The position numbers and the translations under genes are program-made. This document shows, piece by piece, positions 48,862-58,663 of a DNA stretch of 64,000 nt. The stretch spans positions 43,296 through 107,295 of the forward strand of contig DASVUX010000064.1 of the NCBI GenBank assembly GCA_036386835.1, given 5' to 3'. The DNA is from 2-12-FULL-35-15 sp036386835 (GTDB lineage Bacteria > Bacteroidota > Bacteroidia > 2-12-FULL-35-15). The first letter of the stretch is position 1, and every line of letters starts with the position of its first letter. The notes beneath the pieces were generated by a model, which saw only the letters and a list, made by a program, of their open reading frames with translations, was not told the DNA's origin and ran no database searches.

Positions 48862-49983
48862 ATGAAATTTATTGTTTCCAGTACTTCACTTTTAAAACAA
48901 TTACAGGCGATCAGCGGGGTGCTGAACTCAAATAACGCTTTGCCCATCCTGGATAATTTCCTTTTTGAGATTGATAAAAACCAGCTAAAGGTTTCTGCTT
49001 CGGATCTTGAAACGACAATGACTACTATTATTGCAATCGAATCAAAAGATACAGGGAATATTGCGGTTCCTGCCAAGCTTCTTCTTGATACATTAAAAAC
49101 TTTTGCTGAGCAGCCGCTTACTTTCAGCATTGATGATAAAAAATACGGAATTGAGATCATCTCTGATTACGGTAAATACAAGCTTACAGGACACAACGGG
49201 GATGAATTCCCGAAGCTTCCGAATATAGAAGCGGCATCGTCACTCAGCCTTGAAGCAGGTGTACTTTCATCTGCAATAAATAAAACCATCTTCGCTACAG
49301 GTAATGATGAACTTCGCCCGGTAATGTCAGGTGTTTACTGCCAGCTTTCACCTGAGAATATCATTTTTGTTGCAACAGACGCTCACAAGCTTGTACGTTA
49401 CCGCAGAAATGATGCCCACGCACAAAGCGCTTCTGCCTTCATTCTTCCGAAAAAGCCATTGAACTTACTGAAGAACATTTTATCAAGCGTGAGCGGTTTG
49501 GTTAAGGTGGAATACAATAACACAAATGCTTTTTTCTCTTTTGAAAATACAAACCTGGTTTGCCGCTTAATTGACGGAAAGTATCCAAACTACGAAGCTG
49601 TAATTCCTAAAGAAAATCCAAATAAATTAACCGTTGACCGTGTGTCTTTCCTGAGCTCCATCAAGCGCGTTTCCATCTTCTCCAACAAAACCACTCACCA
49701 GGTACGTTTAAAAATTGCCGGAAGTGAATTGAGTATTTCTGCAGAAGATCTTGACTTTGCCAATGAAGCAAGCGAGCGCCTTACCTGCCAGTACGCAGGT
49801 GAAGATATGGAGATTGGATTCAATTCAAAGTTCCTTGCAGAAATGCTGAGCAACCTGAATTGTGAAAATGTAAATCTCGAAATGAGCGCTCCTAACCGCG
49901 CTGGAATCTTATTGCCGACAGAAAAAGAGAATGAGGCGGAAGATATTTTAATGCTTGTTATGCCGGTGATGCTTAATAGTTAG
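48862..49983 (+). CDS. dnaN: DNA polymerase III beta sliding clamp
   Basis: The 373-residue protein is a three-domain clamp: MKFIVSSTSLLKQLQAISGV at the start, SGVYCQLSPENIIFVATDAHKLVRYR (about 156-181) in the second domain, and AEMLSNLNCENVNLEMSAPNRAGILLPTE (about 325-353) in the third, ending with a typical LMLVMPVMLNS. It encircles DNA and holds polymerase III and other repair proteins such as MutS. It has its own promoter and terminator and no dnaA beside it, so this is not the usual dnaA-dnaN origin layout. Confidence 0.97.
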   Translation: MKFIVSSTSLLKQLQAISGVLNSNNALPILDNFLFEIDKNQLKVSASDLETTMTTIIAIESKDTGNIAVPAKLLLDTLKTFAEQPLTFSIDDKKYGIEIISDYGKYKLTGHNGDEFPKLPNIEAASSLSLEAGVLSSAINKTIFATGNDELRPVMSGVYCQLSPENIIFVATDAHKLVRYRRNDAHAQSASAFILPKKPLNLLKNILSSVSGLVKVEYNNTNAFFSFENTNLVCRLIDGKYPNYEAVIPKENPNKLTVDRVSFLSSIKRVSIFSNKTTHQVRLKIAGSELSISAEDLDFANEASERLTCQYAGEDMEIGFNSKFLAEMLSNLNCENVNLEMSAPNRAGILLPTEKENEAEDILMLVMPVMLNS

Positions 49984-50004
49984 TTTTTTTTAGTTTTGTG
50001 TATG

Positions 50005-50037
50005 AAAGCCGCTTCGGATACGAAGCGGCTTTTTTTG
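50005..50037 (+). terminator. Rho-independent terminator of dnaN
   Basis: AAAGCCGCTTCG (50005-50016) and CGAAGCGGCTTT (50021-50032) form a perfect 12-bp stem with a 4-nt loop, followed by T residues. It lies 22 bp after the dnaN stop. Confidence 0.92.
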
Positions 50038-50106
50038 TTTTATAAGATTTTCGAATGTTCCCTACGTTCTCTGTGTCCCAGTGATAAAAAAGCCTTAAAT
50101 TTGAAT

Positions 50107-51219
50107 ATGAAACGAAATCTGCTTCTCTCCCTGTTTTTATCCGCAGCATTGTTTGCGAATTCCCAAACTACGATAATTGACAGTATCTTCTCCGGTGGCA
50201 TCTACAGGAATTACAGGCTGTATGTGCCGGCTGCCTATAACGGAACAAGTGCCTGGCCACTGATTTTTAACCTTCACGGCTATACATCAAGCGCTTCTGC
50301 CCAGCAATTGTATACGAATTTTGGCCCTATTGCAGATACCGCGCATTTCCTGATGGTGTACCCGAACGGCACCACCTTTAACGGGCAGCCCTACTGGAAT
50401 TCATGGGGAGCAGGAGCAGATGACCTTGGTTTCCTTTCCAACCTGATTGATAGTTTAAGCGCTTCATATAATATCGATGCTAACCGGGTTTATTCATGCG
50501 GAATGAGCAATGGCGGATTTATGAGCTATTCGCTGGCATGTGGTTTAAGCAGCAGGATCGCTGCAATTGCATCTGTGACAGGGAGCATGTCGGCTTATAC
50601 AAGATCCGTATGCTCCCCAAGCCACCCGGTTCCTGTAATGGAGATCCATGGAACTGCGGATGGCACTGTCGCTTATGCCGGTGCATCCGGCAGTTATCTT
50701 CATATTGATACAGTAGTGAAATACTGGAGGCAAATGAACGGCTGCAATCCTACAGCAGTATTCAGTAATGTTCCCAATATAAATACAAGCGATGGATGTA
50801 CAGCAGAGCATTATGTTTATAATAACGGGATCAATGGTTCATCTGTAGAATTGTACAAAGTGATTGGCGGTGGGCATACATGGCCGTTTACATACCCCAT
50901 TGGTGTCACAAACCAGGATTTCAATGCTTCTGAAAAGATCTGGCTGTTCTTTAGAAAGTATAAACTGAATCAGCTGGTGGGAATCAGTGAGCCCCTTGAA
51001 AATCCTTCTGCTTTGAATATTTTTCCAAACCCGGTAACTGATCTTGTTACTATAGAAGCGGAGGGTTTCCTTTCGCTTAATATTATTGATCTGAGCGGGA
51101 AAACAATCATAAATTCTAATAAGAAACAAGTGGATATTTCCTCTTTGGCAAAAGGAATTTACTCAGTAATGATTATTACTGAAAAAGGAAGGCATATCAG
51201 GAAACTGGTAAAGATTTAA
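50107..51219 (+). CDS. Secreted polyhydroxybutyrate-depolymerase/feruloyl-esterase-like hydrolase with T9SS sorting domain
   Basis: I start at ATG 50107 (370 residues), where a signal peptide begins (MKRNLLLSLFLSAALFANSQ). The alpha/beta hydrolase of the LpqC/PHB-depolymerase type spans about 25-285: FNLHGYTSSASAQQ (oxyanion), SCGMSNGGFMSY (nucleophile Ser), EIHGTADGTV (Asp) and GGGHTWPF (His). The C-terminal about 75 residues are a T9SS sorting domain (NIFPNPVTDLVTIEA, ISSLAKGIYSVMI). It should hydrolyse ester bonds outside the cell. Confidence 0.9.
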   Translation: MKRNLLLSLFLSAALFANSQTTIIDSIFSGGIYRNYRLYVPAAYNGTSAWPLIFNLHGYTSSASAQQLYTNFGPIADTAHFLMVYPNGTTFNGQPYWNSWGAGADDLGFLSNLIDSLSASYNIDANRVYSCGMSNGGFMSYSLACGLSSRIAAIASVTGSMSAYTRSVCSPSHPVPVMEIHGTADGTVAYAGASGSYLHIDTVVKYWRQMNGCNPTAVFSNVPNINTSDGCTAEHYVYNNGINGSSVELYKVIGGGHTWPFTYPIGVTNQDFNASEKIWLFFRKYKLNQLVGISEPLENPSALNIFPNPVTDLVTIEAEGFLSLNIIDLSGKTIINSNKKQVDISSLAKGIYSVMIITEKGRHIRKLVKI

Positions 51220-51314
51220 AAACGTCATTCCGTTGTGAACAATGAAGTGCTACTTGGTGCCCGGTGGAATTTGGTCGTGCAGCTCTGCGTTAAGCATGCC
51301 TCCTCACTTACTTG

Positions 51315-51869
51315 CTATAATTGCTTCAGCAGTTCTTCGCTCATTGGTGAAACACCTGCAGAGTAAAATTTCACAAGTTCCCCTCTTTCATTAATGAGAT
51401 ATTTGCAAAAGTTCCAACTGGGTTTTTCTTCATTCCAGCCGTTCTGATCTTTTGTGGTGAGCCATTGGTACAGCTCATTCTGATCTTTACCGACAACATC
51501 GGATTTTTCAAAAAGCTGGAACGTTACCCCGAAATTTTTCCTGCAGAAAGCACCGATCTCATCATTGCTGCCGGGTTCCTGGCCACCAAAGTTGTTGGCG
51601 GGAAATCCCAGGATAGTCACTTTGTTACCATATGCTTCATGTAAATGCTGGAGCTCATCATACTGGGGCGTATAACCACATTCCGAAGCTGTATTTACAA
51701 TAAGTACCTTTTTCCCTTTGTACCGGGAGAAGTCGATTTCATGTCCATCAATCCCTTTCATCTTAAGATCGTGAAAAGATTTGCTTCTTATGTGGTAAAC
51801 GCCTTTAGGTTTGCTTACCACCCCTTTAGGCGAAATAAGTTTAAGAAAGAGGTATGCTAATTTTTTCAT
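51315..51869 (-). CDS. Glutathione peroxidase family protein (Cys type)
   Basis: The 184-residue protein matches the glutathione peroxidase family. The peroxidatic Cys is in TASECGYTPQY (about 61-71), with Gln in FPANNFGGQEPG (about 98-109) and Trp in WNFCKYL (about 149-155). The first 15 residues form a hydrophobic segment that may be an anchor or weak signal. Such Cys enzymes usually take electrons from thioredoxin and reduce peroxides. It is not a selenoprotein, since the position is Cys. It lies beside and co-directional with the helicase upstream. Confidence 0.94.
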   Translation of the reverse strand: MKKLAYLFLKLISPKGVVSKPKGVYHIRSKSFHDLKMKGIDGHEIDFSRYKGKKVLIVNTASECGYTPQYDELQHLHEAYGNKVTILGFPANNFGGQEPGSNDEIGAFCRKNFGVTFQLFEKSDVVGKDQNELYQWLTTKDQNGWNEEKPSWNFCKYLINERGELVKFYSAGVSPMSEELLKQL

Positions 51870-51927
51870 AATAAGTATTAAAATTTTTCAAGTTCCCTGA
51901 GCCGTTCTTAAAGGTTGCGGAAAAATA

Positions 51928-54366
51928 TTATTCCACGATTCTCAGTTTCGCGAATTTCACCAATAACTGTTTGGCACCGATACCCTCAAACATAACTGTG
52001 ACTTTATTATTAGGGAAATCACCTTCGAGCGCAGTTACTTTACCATGCCCGAAGCGGTCGTGCTGCACCATTGAGCCAAGCTGCAGGTCCCGGAGGCTTT
52101 CTGTATCAAAATCACTTGTGTTTTTCGAAGCTGAATTTACTTTCACCAGTTTTTTTCCCATCACAGGGCGCTGAACGAATGTTTCTTTAGGCTTATTCAC
52201 CTGTAATTTAGGTTTTCGTGAATACTCTTCATCAGCAAACAGCCTGCCCGCGCTTTCCACAGGCATCTCCAGGTATTTAGGGTCAAGTTCCTCGATGAAC
52301 CTGCTGGGTTCGCTATAAACAAGGTTTCCCCATTTGTACCTGGTGGTGGAGTAGGAGAGTGTGGCACGGATCTCAGCACGGGTCAGCGCCACATAGAATA
52401 ATCTCCGTTCTTCTTCAAGGTCAGGACGCGAGGTCAGTGACATTTGGGAAGGGAAAAGATTCTCTTCGAGTCCGACTATGTAAACATATTTAAACTCCAG
52501 CCCTTTTGCGGCATGGATCGTCATCAGCACAACACGGTTCTTGTCTTCTTCCTTCTCTGTTTTTTTATCAGCATCAGTCATTAATGCAATGTCCTGCATA
52601 AAGATGTCCAGTGTCGGCTCCAGAGTAATTGTTGCATTTACTTTTTCAGCAGCTTCTTCACTGGCAAAAAGATCTGTAAACCCGCCTACTTCTTTTGGTG
52701 AATTAAGTACAGCAGCTTCATTCTCGCCTGGTTCGGCAATCTGATCAAGATTAGCATCACCGATGGTTTCTATTTCACTTTCCGTAAACTCCTTTAAACC
52801 ATTTAGTAATTCCTGGATATTCTCATGGCGGTTCACGCCTTCAGGGGATTTATCAGCATAGAGATCCCGCAGGATGCCGGAGTTAGTTGCGATATGCTGT
52901 CCGAGGTCATAGGCATTATGCGTTTTCAGCATGGCGGAAAAACTTTTGATCATTGTGGCAAACTCATCAAGTTTGGCTTTTGACCCGGCATTCAGCCCGA
53001 TATCAAACTCATTGATATTCTCAATAACAGTCCATAGGCTCACATTATGGTCGTTTGCGGCAACAATGACTTTCTCGAGTGTTGTATCGCCAATTCCCCT
53101 TGCAGGATAATTGATCACCCGCTTCAGTGATTCTTCATCGTGATTATTCAGTGTAAGCCGGTAATAGGAAAGCAGGTCTTTCACTTCTTTGCGCTGGTAA
53201 AAAGATAAGCCTCCGTAAATCCTGTAAGGGATATTCTGCCTGCGCAGCGCTTCCTCCATTGCCCGGGATTGTGCGTTGGTCCGGTATAATATGGCAAAGT
53301 CCTTGTTGTGCGCCTGCTCATTCATCTTTGTTTCGAAGATAGAATTCGCAACAAAGTTGCCTTCCGCATTATCGCTGTCGTTCTTTACCACCCGGATCAG
53401 TTCGCCTTCAGGGTTTTCGGTGAATACATTCTTTTTCAGCTGTTCTTTGTTGCGGGCTATTACGTTGTTAGCAGCCCCGACTATATTCTTTGTAGAGCGA
53501 TAATTCTGTTCAAGCTTGAAAGTATGGAGTTCCGGATAATCTTTTTCGAAATTAAGTATGTTCTGGATATTTGCACCGCGGAAAGCATAGATGCTTTGGG
53601 CATCATCACCTACCACGCAGACATTCCGGAAAGCGGCAGCTAACTGTTTCACGATCACATACTGGGAAAAGTTAGTATCCTGGTACTCATCAACAAGAAT
53701 GTATTTGAACTTGTGCTGGTATTTGTGAAGTACAGCCGGGAAGTCCCTAAGAAGGATATTGGTGTTAAAGAGCAGGTCGTCAAAATCCATTGCCCCCGCC
53801 TTGAAGCATCTCCTGCTGTACATTTCATAGATAATGCCCATTTTCGGTTTTACCGCCTGGCGGTCCTCTTCCTGGATTTGTGCATTATTGAGATAAGAAG
53901 CTGCGGAAATAAGGTTGTTCTTAGCTGAGGAGATGCGGCTGAGCACGCTGGAAGGCTTGTATACCTTGTCGTCAAGACCCTGCTCTTTCAATATTGTTTT
54001 GATCAGGCTTTTGGAATCATCCGTGTCATAGATAGTAAAATTCTGCGGATACCCGATTTTCTCCGCCTCGCTTCTTAAAATCCTGGCAAAAACAGAATGG
54101 AATGTACCCATCCATAGATTTTTGGCTTCCCCGGCCCCAACGATCTTGGCGATCCGTTCTTTCATTTCCTTTGCAGCCTTGTTTGTAAAGGTAAGGGCAA
54201 GAATATTGAAAGGATCGGCACCTTTATTCATTAAGTGAGCAATGCGGTACGTAAGGACCCTTGTTTTTCCTGAGCCCGCACCGGCTATTATCATAACCGG
54301 ACCCTCTGTGCATTCAACCGCAGCACGCTGCACCGGGTTTAATTCATCTAAATAATTCTTCGACAT
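51928..54366 (-). CDS. UvrD/PcrA/Rep-type superfamily 1A DNA helicase
   Basis: The 812-residue protein has all SF1 motifs: Q and motif I (LNPVQRAAVECTEGPVMIIAGAGSGKTRVL), motif II (YILVDEYQDTNFSQY), motif III (VCVVGDDAQSIYAFRGA), motif IV (FKLEQNYRSTKNIV), motif V (VVLMTIHAAKGLEFKYVYIVGL) and motif VI (EERRLFYVALTRAE). The acidic, variable stretch at about 545-610 is a flexible insert. The C-terminal tail carries a Tudor-like PcrA-type end (GSMVQHDRFGHGKVTALEG). It unwinds DNA 3' to 5' for repair and replication restart. Confidence 0.95.
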   Translation of the reverse strand: MSKNYLDELNPVQRAAVECTEGPVMIIAGAGSGKTRVLTYRIAHLMNKGADPFNILALTFTNKAAKEMKERIAKIVGAGEAKNLWMGTFHSVFARILRSEAEKIGYPQNFTIYDTDDSKSLIKTILKEQGLDDKVYKPSSVLSRISSAKNNLISAASYLNNAQIQEEDRQAVKPKMGIIYEMYSRRCFKAGAMDFDDLLFNTNILLRDFPAVLHKYQHKFKYILVDEYQDTNFSQYVIVKQLAAAFRNVCVVGDDAQSIYAFRGANIQNILNFEKDYPELHTFKLEQNYRSTKNIVGAANNVIARNKEQLKKNVFTENPEGELIRVVKNDSDNAEGNFVANSIFETKMNEQAHNKDFAILYRTNAQSRAMEEALRRQNIPYRIYGGLSFYQRKEVKDLLSYYRLTLNNHDEESLKRVINYPARGIGDTTLEKVIVAANDHNVSLWTVIENINEFDIGLNAGSKAKLDEFATMIKSFSAMLKTHNAYDLGQHIATNSGILRDLYADKSPEGVNRHENIQELLNGLKEFTESEIETIGDANLDQIAEPGENEAAVLNSPKEVGGFTDLFASEEAAEKVNATITLEPTLDIFMQDIALMTDADKKTEKEEDKNRVVLMTIHAAKGLEFKYVYIVGLEENLFPSQMSLTSRPDLEEERRLFYVALTRAEIRATLSYSTTRYKWGNLVYSEPSRFIEELDPKYLEMPVESAGRLFADEEYSRKPKLQVNKPKETFVQRPVMGKKLVKVNSASKNTSDFDTESLRDLQLGSMVQHDRFGHGKVTALEGDFPNNKVTVMFEGIGAKQLLVKFAKLRIVE

Positions 54367-54570
54367 TATCTGCTTTCTGTTTAAGCTATAAAGATAAAAT
54401 TTTGGGAGGGAGGATTTTGTATTGTTGAAAAGTTAATGGTAAAAGCAGGAAATGAATGCAACCAAAGTGGTTTTTATGCCATCTGAAAAAAGAGAAAACA
54501 ACAGCATTTTTTTAAGGAGAGGAAATCCTTATGATTGTAACCTTAAGAACCAACTACTAAAATTTTCAAT

Positions 54571-57500
54571 ATGACCAGAAAATTACTCTCCCTGTTATTT
54601 GCTATTGCTGCAATAACTGCTAAGGCTCAGCTCATTGTTTCACCGGGTGGCGGTGTTGCCGGTGTTACCAGCGCAATTGCAGGCCCGGGTCTGAACATAA
54701 GCAATGTTACCATCAATTGTAATGCAAATGCTTATGGTGGTTTTAGTAACGGTGGAAGTTCCGGGATGGGAATATCGAATGGTCTGGCTCTGACAACCGG
54801 TTTGCTCAGCGATCTTCCTGGTACAGGTAATTCAAATGATGATTTTGATTTTTGTGTTGGAACAATTACAGCTGATCCCCAGCTAACGGCTTTAAGTTCA
54901 TCTGCAACACGGGATGCCTGCATCATAGAATTTGATGTGGTTCCACAGTGTACAAGTATGGGGATCACTTTTGTGTTCGGATCTGATGAATATACTAATT
55001 GGGTGAACCAGACTTTTAACGATGCGTTTGGATTCTTTGTTTCCGGGCCGAATCCAGGTGGCGGAAATTACTCGAACCAGAACATTGCAGTTATTCCCAA
55101 TGGAACAAATGTGAGTGTTGACAATGTAAGCCATCTCACCAATACTGCCTTTTTTGTGAATAATAATTCCGCAGGATCTGCTAACCATTTTGACGGTTTC
55201 ACTACGGTATTAACGCCCTCTATTTCTGTTACCCCTTGCGCAACGTATCATATCAAGCTTGCAATTGCAGATGCCGGTGACTGTTCCATGGATTCCGGGG
55301 TATTGATCGATATTATCCAGTGTAATAACGTAACAACTGCAAGTCTTACATCTACACCTGCTTCAGCTTGCGGAGTGAATGACGGGACAGCCACGGTTAC
55401 GGTTAATAACGGTCTTCCTCCATTAACCTATACATGGTCTCCTGCCCCGGGAGGCGGGCAGGGAACAACCACAGCTACCGGCCTTACAGCTGGTACTACT
55501 TATACGATCACCGTAAATGATAATTTTACATGTATCCCGGCAGCAACCGCCAGCATCACTATTGGCGGACCTGTTGCGCCTGCAGTTACAGTTAACTCAT
55601 CCACTGTATGTTCAGGTGTTTCCGCAACCCTTACAGGTACACCTTCCACAGGAGGCGGCACATTTTTATGGTCCCCGGGCGGTGAAACAACATCTTCCAT
55701 AACTGTCAGTCCTGCATCAACTACTACTTATACCGTATCATACACGCTTTCAGGCTGTACAGGTACCGCTACCGGAACTGTTACAGTCAATCCGCAGCCA
55801 GTTATAAGCCCGGTTGCACCTGTTTGTTCAAGTGCGGCAGCTTTTAACCTCACCACTAATGTGGCAGGTGGAGTATGGAGCGGTACGGGGATCACCAATA
55901 CTTCCGCAGGTACATTCACACCCTCTTCGGCAGCCTCCGGAACCAATGTAATAACATATACAGCTGCGGGCGGATGTAACGATACCGTGCACGTGATCGT
56001 GATTCCCGGAGCAGACCCTGCATGGTCGGCACCGGCATCCATCTGTATCCTGGATCCTGCTGTAGACCTTACTACTTTCCTTACAGGAACACCAGGCGGA
56101 ACCTGGAGCGGCTCAGGCGTAACAGGTAATATGTTTGATCCGGCCGGTTTGTCAGGCAACATCGCAGTGACCTATACAGTTGGCTCAGCACCTTGCCAGG
56201 GTGTTTCAACTCAAAGCATTTTTATTAACCAGAACGTTCCACCGGTGATCACCACTATTGTCCCGGTATTATGCTCTAACCAGGCACCTTTTACTTTATC
56301 GGCAGACATCCCGGGAGGGACATGGACAGGGCCTGGAATTACCAATGGTTCAGCCGGAACTTTTGATCCTTCCGCAGCGCCCATCGGTACCGACACCGTG
56401 ATCTATGAAATAGCCGGCTCATGCCGTGGTGCTGACACTTTATTGGTAACTGTTAACCAGTCTCCGAATGCAGCATGGTCATCAGCATCATTATGTGCGA
56501 ATAACGGTGCGATCAATCTTGATTCCCTTGTAACTCTTGCTTCTGGTACTGCCGGAGGTACGTGGAGCGGAAGCGGTGTCACAGGAAATATGTTCGATCC
56601 GGCAGGACTTTCGGGCGGAATACCTGTTACTTACATGGTTGGTACAACCTGTAAAGATACTTTGGAGCAGAATATTACTGTGATCCCTAATGCTGATCCT
56701 TCATGGACCACCACTACGGTATGCCAGGTAAGTTCTTTATTAAACCTGGATAACCTGGTTACAGGTACTGCAGGCGGAACATGGAGCGGCAATGGGGTTT
56801 CGGGCAACACCTTTAACCCTTCGGGCCTTTCGGGAAATATTCCGGTGACATATACTGTTGGTACAGTGCCCTGCCAGTCAGTTTCAACACAAAATATTAA
56901 TGTGGTAGCTCTTTCAGATGCATCGTGGACAGCAACTGCAATTTGTGCAAGTGATAGTATTGATCTTGATACGACCGTAACCGGAACACCGGGCGGAACG
57001 TGGACAGGAACAGGAGTTACTGATAGTATGTTTTACGGATCAGGCTTAACCGGGCTTATTTCAGTAACCTATACGGTTGGGCCGGTTGGCTGTCAGGCAA
57101 GCACCTCCCATGATATTACAGTGACTCCGGTTGGTGATCCATCATGGACAACCACATCGTTGTGTGCGGGAGCGGCACCAATAAACCTTAATACATTGAT
57201 CACAGGAACTTCGGGAGGTACATGGAGCGGAACCGGTGTAACAGGGAATACGTTCAATCCTTCCGGATTGTCAGGCAATATAGCGGTGACCTATTTAACA
57301 GGTACTGCTCCCTGCCAGGATTCGCTGACCCAGAATATAAACGTGGTGCCTTCTTCATCGCCTGCATGGACACCTGCATCCTTATGTGCCAATGCTGCGC
57401 CACTGGATCTTAATACTACCGTAACCGGAACACCGGGCGGAACCTGGAGCGGAACCGGTGTAACCGGGAATATGTTCAGCCCTGCAGGTTTATCAGGAAA

Positions 57501-58539
57501 CATTCAGGTTACTTATACGGTTGGAACTGCTCCTTGTATTGTAACATCTTCACAAAATATCGTGGTGATACCGAATGCCGATGCAACAATTACTCCTGTA
57601 TCACCTGTGTGTGAAGGCTCATCAGCAATTTTCCTTACAGCTGCTAACCCGGGCGGTACCTGGTCCGGTAACGGAGTTTCTCCTTCCGGGATCTTCAATC
57701 CGGCTGCAGTTACACCAGGAACGCATCCGATCACCTACACTATCCCGGGTGCTTGCGGAGCTTCAAACACTATTTCAATAATTGTAGTTCCGAACCCATT
57801 AGCAGATTGGGACATGCCTTCCTTTGTCTGTGAGAATTCAGAAAGTATCCTTTTGGATACATTGGTAACAGGAACTTTAGGAGGAACATTCACCGGTCCG
57901 GGCGTTAGCGGGAATGTTTTTGATCCATCAGAAATAACAGGTACACACCAAATAGTTTATACAGTTACACAGAATGGCTGTACAGCAACTTCCTCGGAGT
58001 TTGTGACTGTAGATTCGATCTATGCAGGCTTTACCGCCAGTCCCACTTTTGGTGAAGCACCGCTGCTCGTGAACGTGCAGGCTGATACCAACTCTTATGC
58101 AATAAATTATTTCTGGGATTTTGGTGATGGTTCAACTTCATCAGGTGTAACATCATCGAATACTTACAGCTCTATGGGTGATTACGATATTGTGCTTACT
58201 ACTACAAGCGCCCAGGGCTGTACTGATACTGCAAGGATAAGGATACATGTTGAAGAAGTGTCTGCACTTGCTGTGGCGAATGTATTCACCCCGAACGGAG
58301 ACGGAAAGAATGATACTTTCTATCCTGTTATTGCAGAAGGCATTACCGAATTTAAAGCAAGTATTTACGACCGCTGGGGACTGAAGATCAGCGAATGGTC
58401 CGATGAGACAAAAGGCTGGGACGGTAAAGTGAAGAGCGGTAAGATGGCGCCTGATGGAACTTATTATTACATCATTACAGGTAAAGGTATAGATAGTAAA
58501 ACTTATGAGTTCAAAGGGTTTGTTCAGATTTATAATTAA
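54571..58539 (+). CDS. Large secreted adhesin-like protein with choice-of-anchor L, SprB-like repeats, PKD and gliding-motility C-terminal domains
   Basis: The 1322-residue protein has a signal peptide (MTRKLLSLLFAIAAITAKAQ), then a choice-of-anchor L domain (about 20-250: GISNGLALTTGLLSDLPGTG, FVFGSDEYTNWVN). A SprB-type repeat follows (about 258-330: SACGVNDGTATVTVNNGLPP, YTWSP). About ten Ig-like units with GGTWSGxGVTGNxFxPxGLSG cover about 430-1140. A PKD domain (FTASPTFGEAPLLVNVQAD, YFWDFGDGSTSSG) and a gliding-motility-associated C-terminal domain (NVFTPNGDGKNDTFYPVI) end it. The last domain directs T9SS export. It is likely a surface adhesin or matrix protein. Confidence 0.92.
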   Translation: MTRKLLSLLFAIAAITAKAQLIVSPGGGVAGVTSAIAGPGLNISNVTINCNANAYGGFSNGGSSGMGISNGLALTTGLLSDLPGTGNSNDDFDFCVGTITADPQLTALSSSATRDACIIEFDVVPQCTSMGITFVFGSDEYTNWVNQTFNDAFGFFVSGPNPGGGNYSNQNIAVIPNGTNVSVDNVSHLTNTAFFVNNNSAGSANHFDGFTTVLTPSISVTPCATYHIKLAIADAGDCSMDSGVLIDIIQCNNVTTASLTSTPASACGVNDGTATVTVNNGLPPLTYTWSPAPGGGQGTTTATGLTAGTTYTITVNDNFTCIPAATASITIGGPVAPAVTVNSSTVCSGVSATLTGTPSTGGGTFLWSPGGETTSSITVSPASTTTYTVSYTLSGCTGTATGTVTVNPQPVISPVAPVCSSAAAFNLTTNVAGGVWSGTGITNTSAGTFTPSSAASGTNVITYTAAGGCNDTVHVIVIPGADPAWSAPASICILDPAVDLTTFLTGTPGGTWSGSGVTGNMFDPAGLSGNIAVTYTVGSAPCQGVSTQSIFINQNVPPVITTIVPVLCSNQAPFTLSADIPGGTWTGPGITNGSAGTFDPSAAPIGTDTVIYEIAGSCRGADTLLVTVNQSPNAAWSSASLCANNGAINLDSLVTLASGTAGGTWSGSGVTGNMFDPAGLSGGIPVTYMVGTTCKDTLEQNITVIPNADPSWTTTTVCQVSSLLNLDNLVTGTAGGTWSGNGVSGNTFNPSGLSGNIPVTYTVGTVPCQSVSTQNINVVALSDASWTATAICASDSIDLDTTVTGTPGGTWTGTGVTDSMFYGSGLTGLISVTYTVGPVGCQASTSHDITVTPVGDPSWTTTSLCAGAAPINLNTLITGTSGGTWSGTGVTGNTFNPSGLSGNIAVTYLTGTAPCQDSLTQNINVVPSSSPAWTPASLCANAAPLDLNTTVTGTPGGTWSGTGVTGNMFSPAGLSGNIQVTYTVGTAPCIVTSSQNIVVIPNADATITPVSPVCEGSSAIFLTAANPGGTWSGNGVSPSGIFNPAAVTPGTHPITYTIPGACGASNTISIIVVPNPLADWDMPSFVCENSESILLDTLVTGTLGGTFTGPGVSGNVFDPSEITGTHQIVYTVTQNGCTATSSEFVTVDSIYAGFTASPTFGEAPLLVNVQADTNSYAINYFWDFGDGSTSSGVTSSNTYSSMGDYDIVLTTTSAQGCTDTARIRIHVEEVSALAVANVFTPNGDGKNDTFYPVIAEGITEFKASIYDRWGLKISEWSDETKGWDGKVKSGKMAPDGTYYYIITGKGIDSKTYEFKGFVQIYN

Positions 58540-58603
58540 TCAGTCGTTAATTTGAGAATTGGAAAAAAATAAAAAATAAATTATATCTTCATTTAATTGT
58601 AAG

Positions 58604-58637
58604 TGAGATCTGTCAATTGGCAGGTCTCATCTTATTT
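58604..58637 (+). terminator. Probable terminator after the adhesin-like gene
   Basis: TGAGATCTG (58604-58612) pairs imperfectly with CAGGTCTCA (58621-58629), one mismatch, followed by TCTTATTTT. The T run is interrupted, so confidence is modest. Confidence 0.5.
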
Positions 58638-58663
58638 TAGGCGATCACAATCGGGTGATTATT

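Noticed and set aside
55850..57950. Repeats in the adhesin-like gene as a CRISPR-like or tandem DNA array
   Set aside because: The period is that of protein domains (about 70 residues), the reading frame is kept throughout, and no short repeat/spacer pattern is present anywhere in the window.
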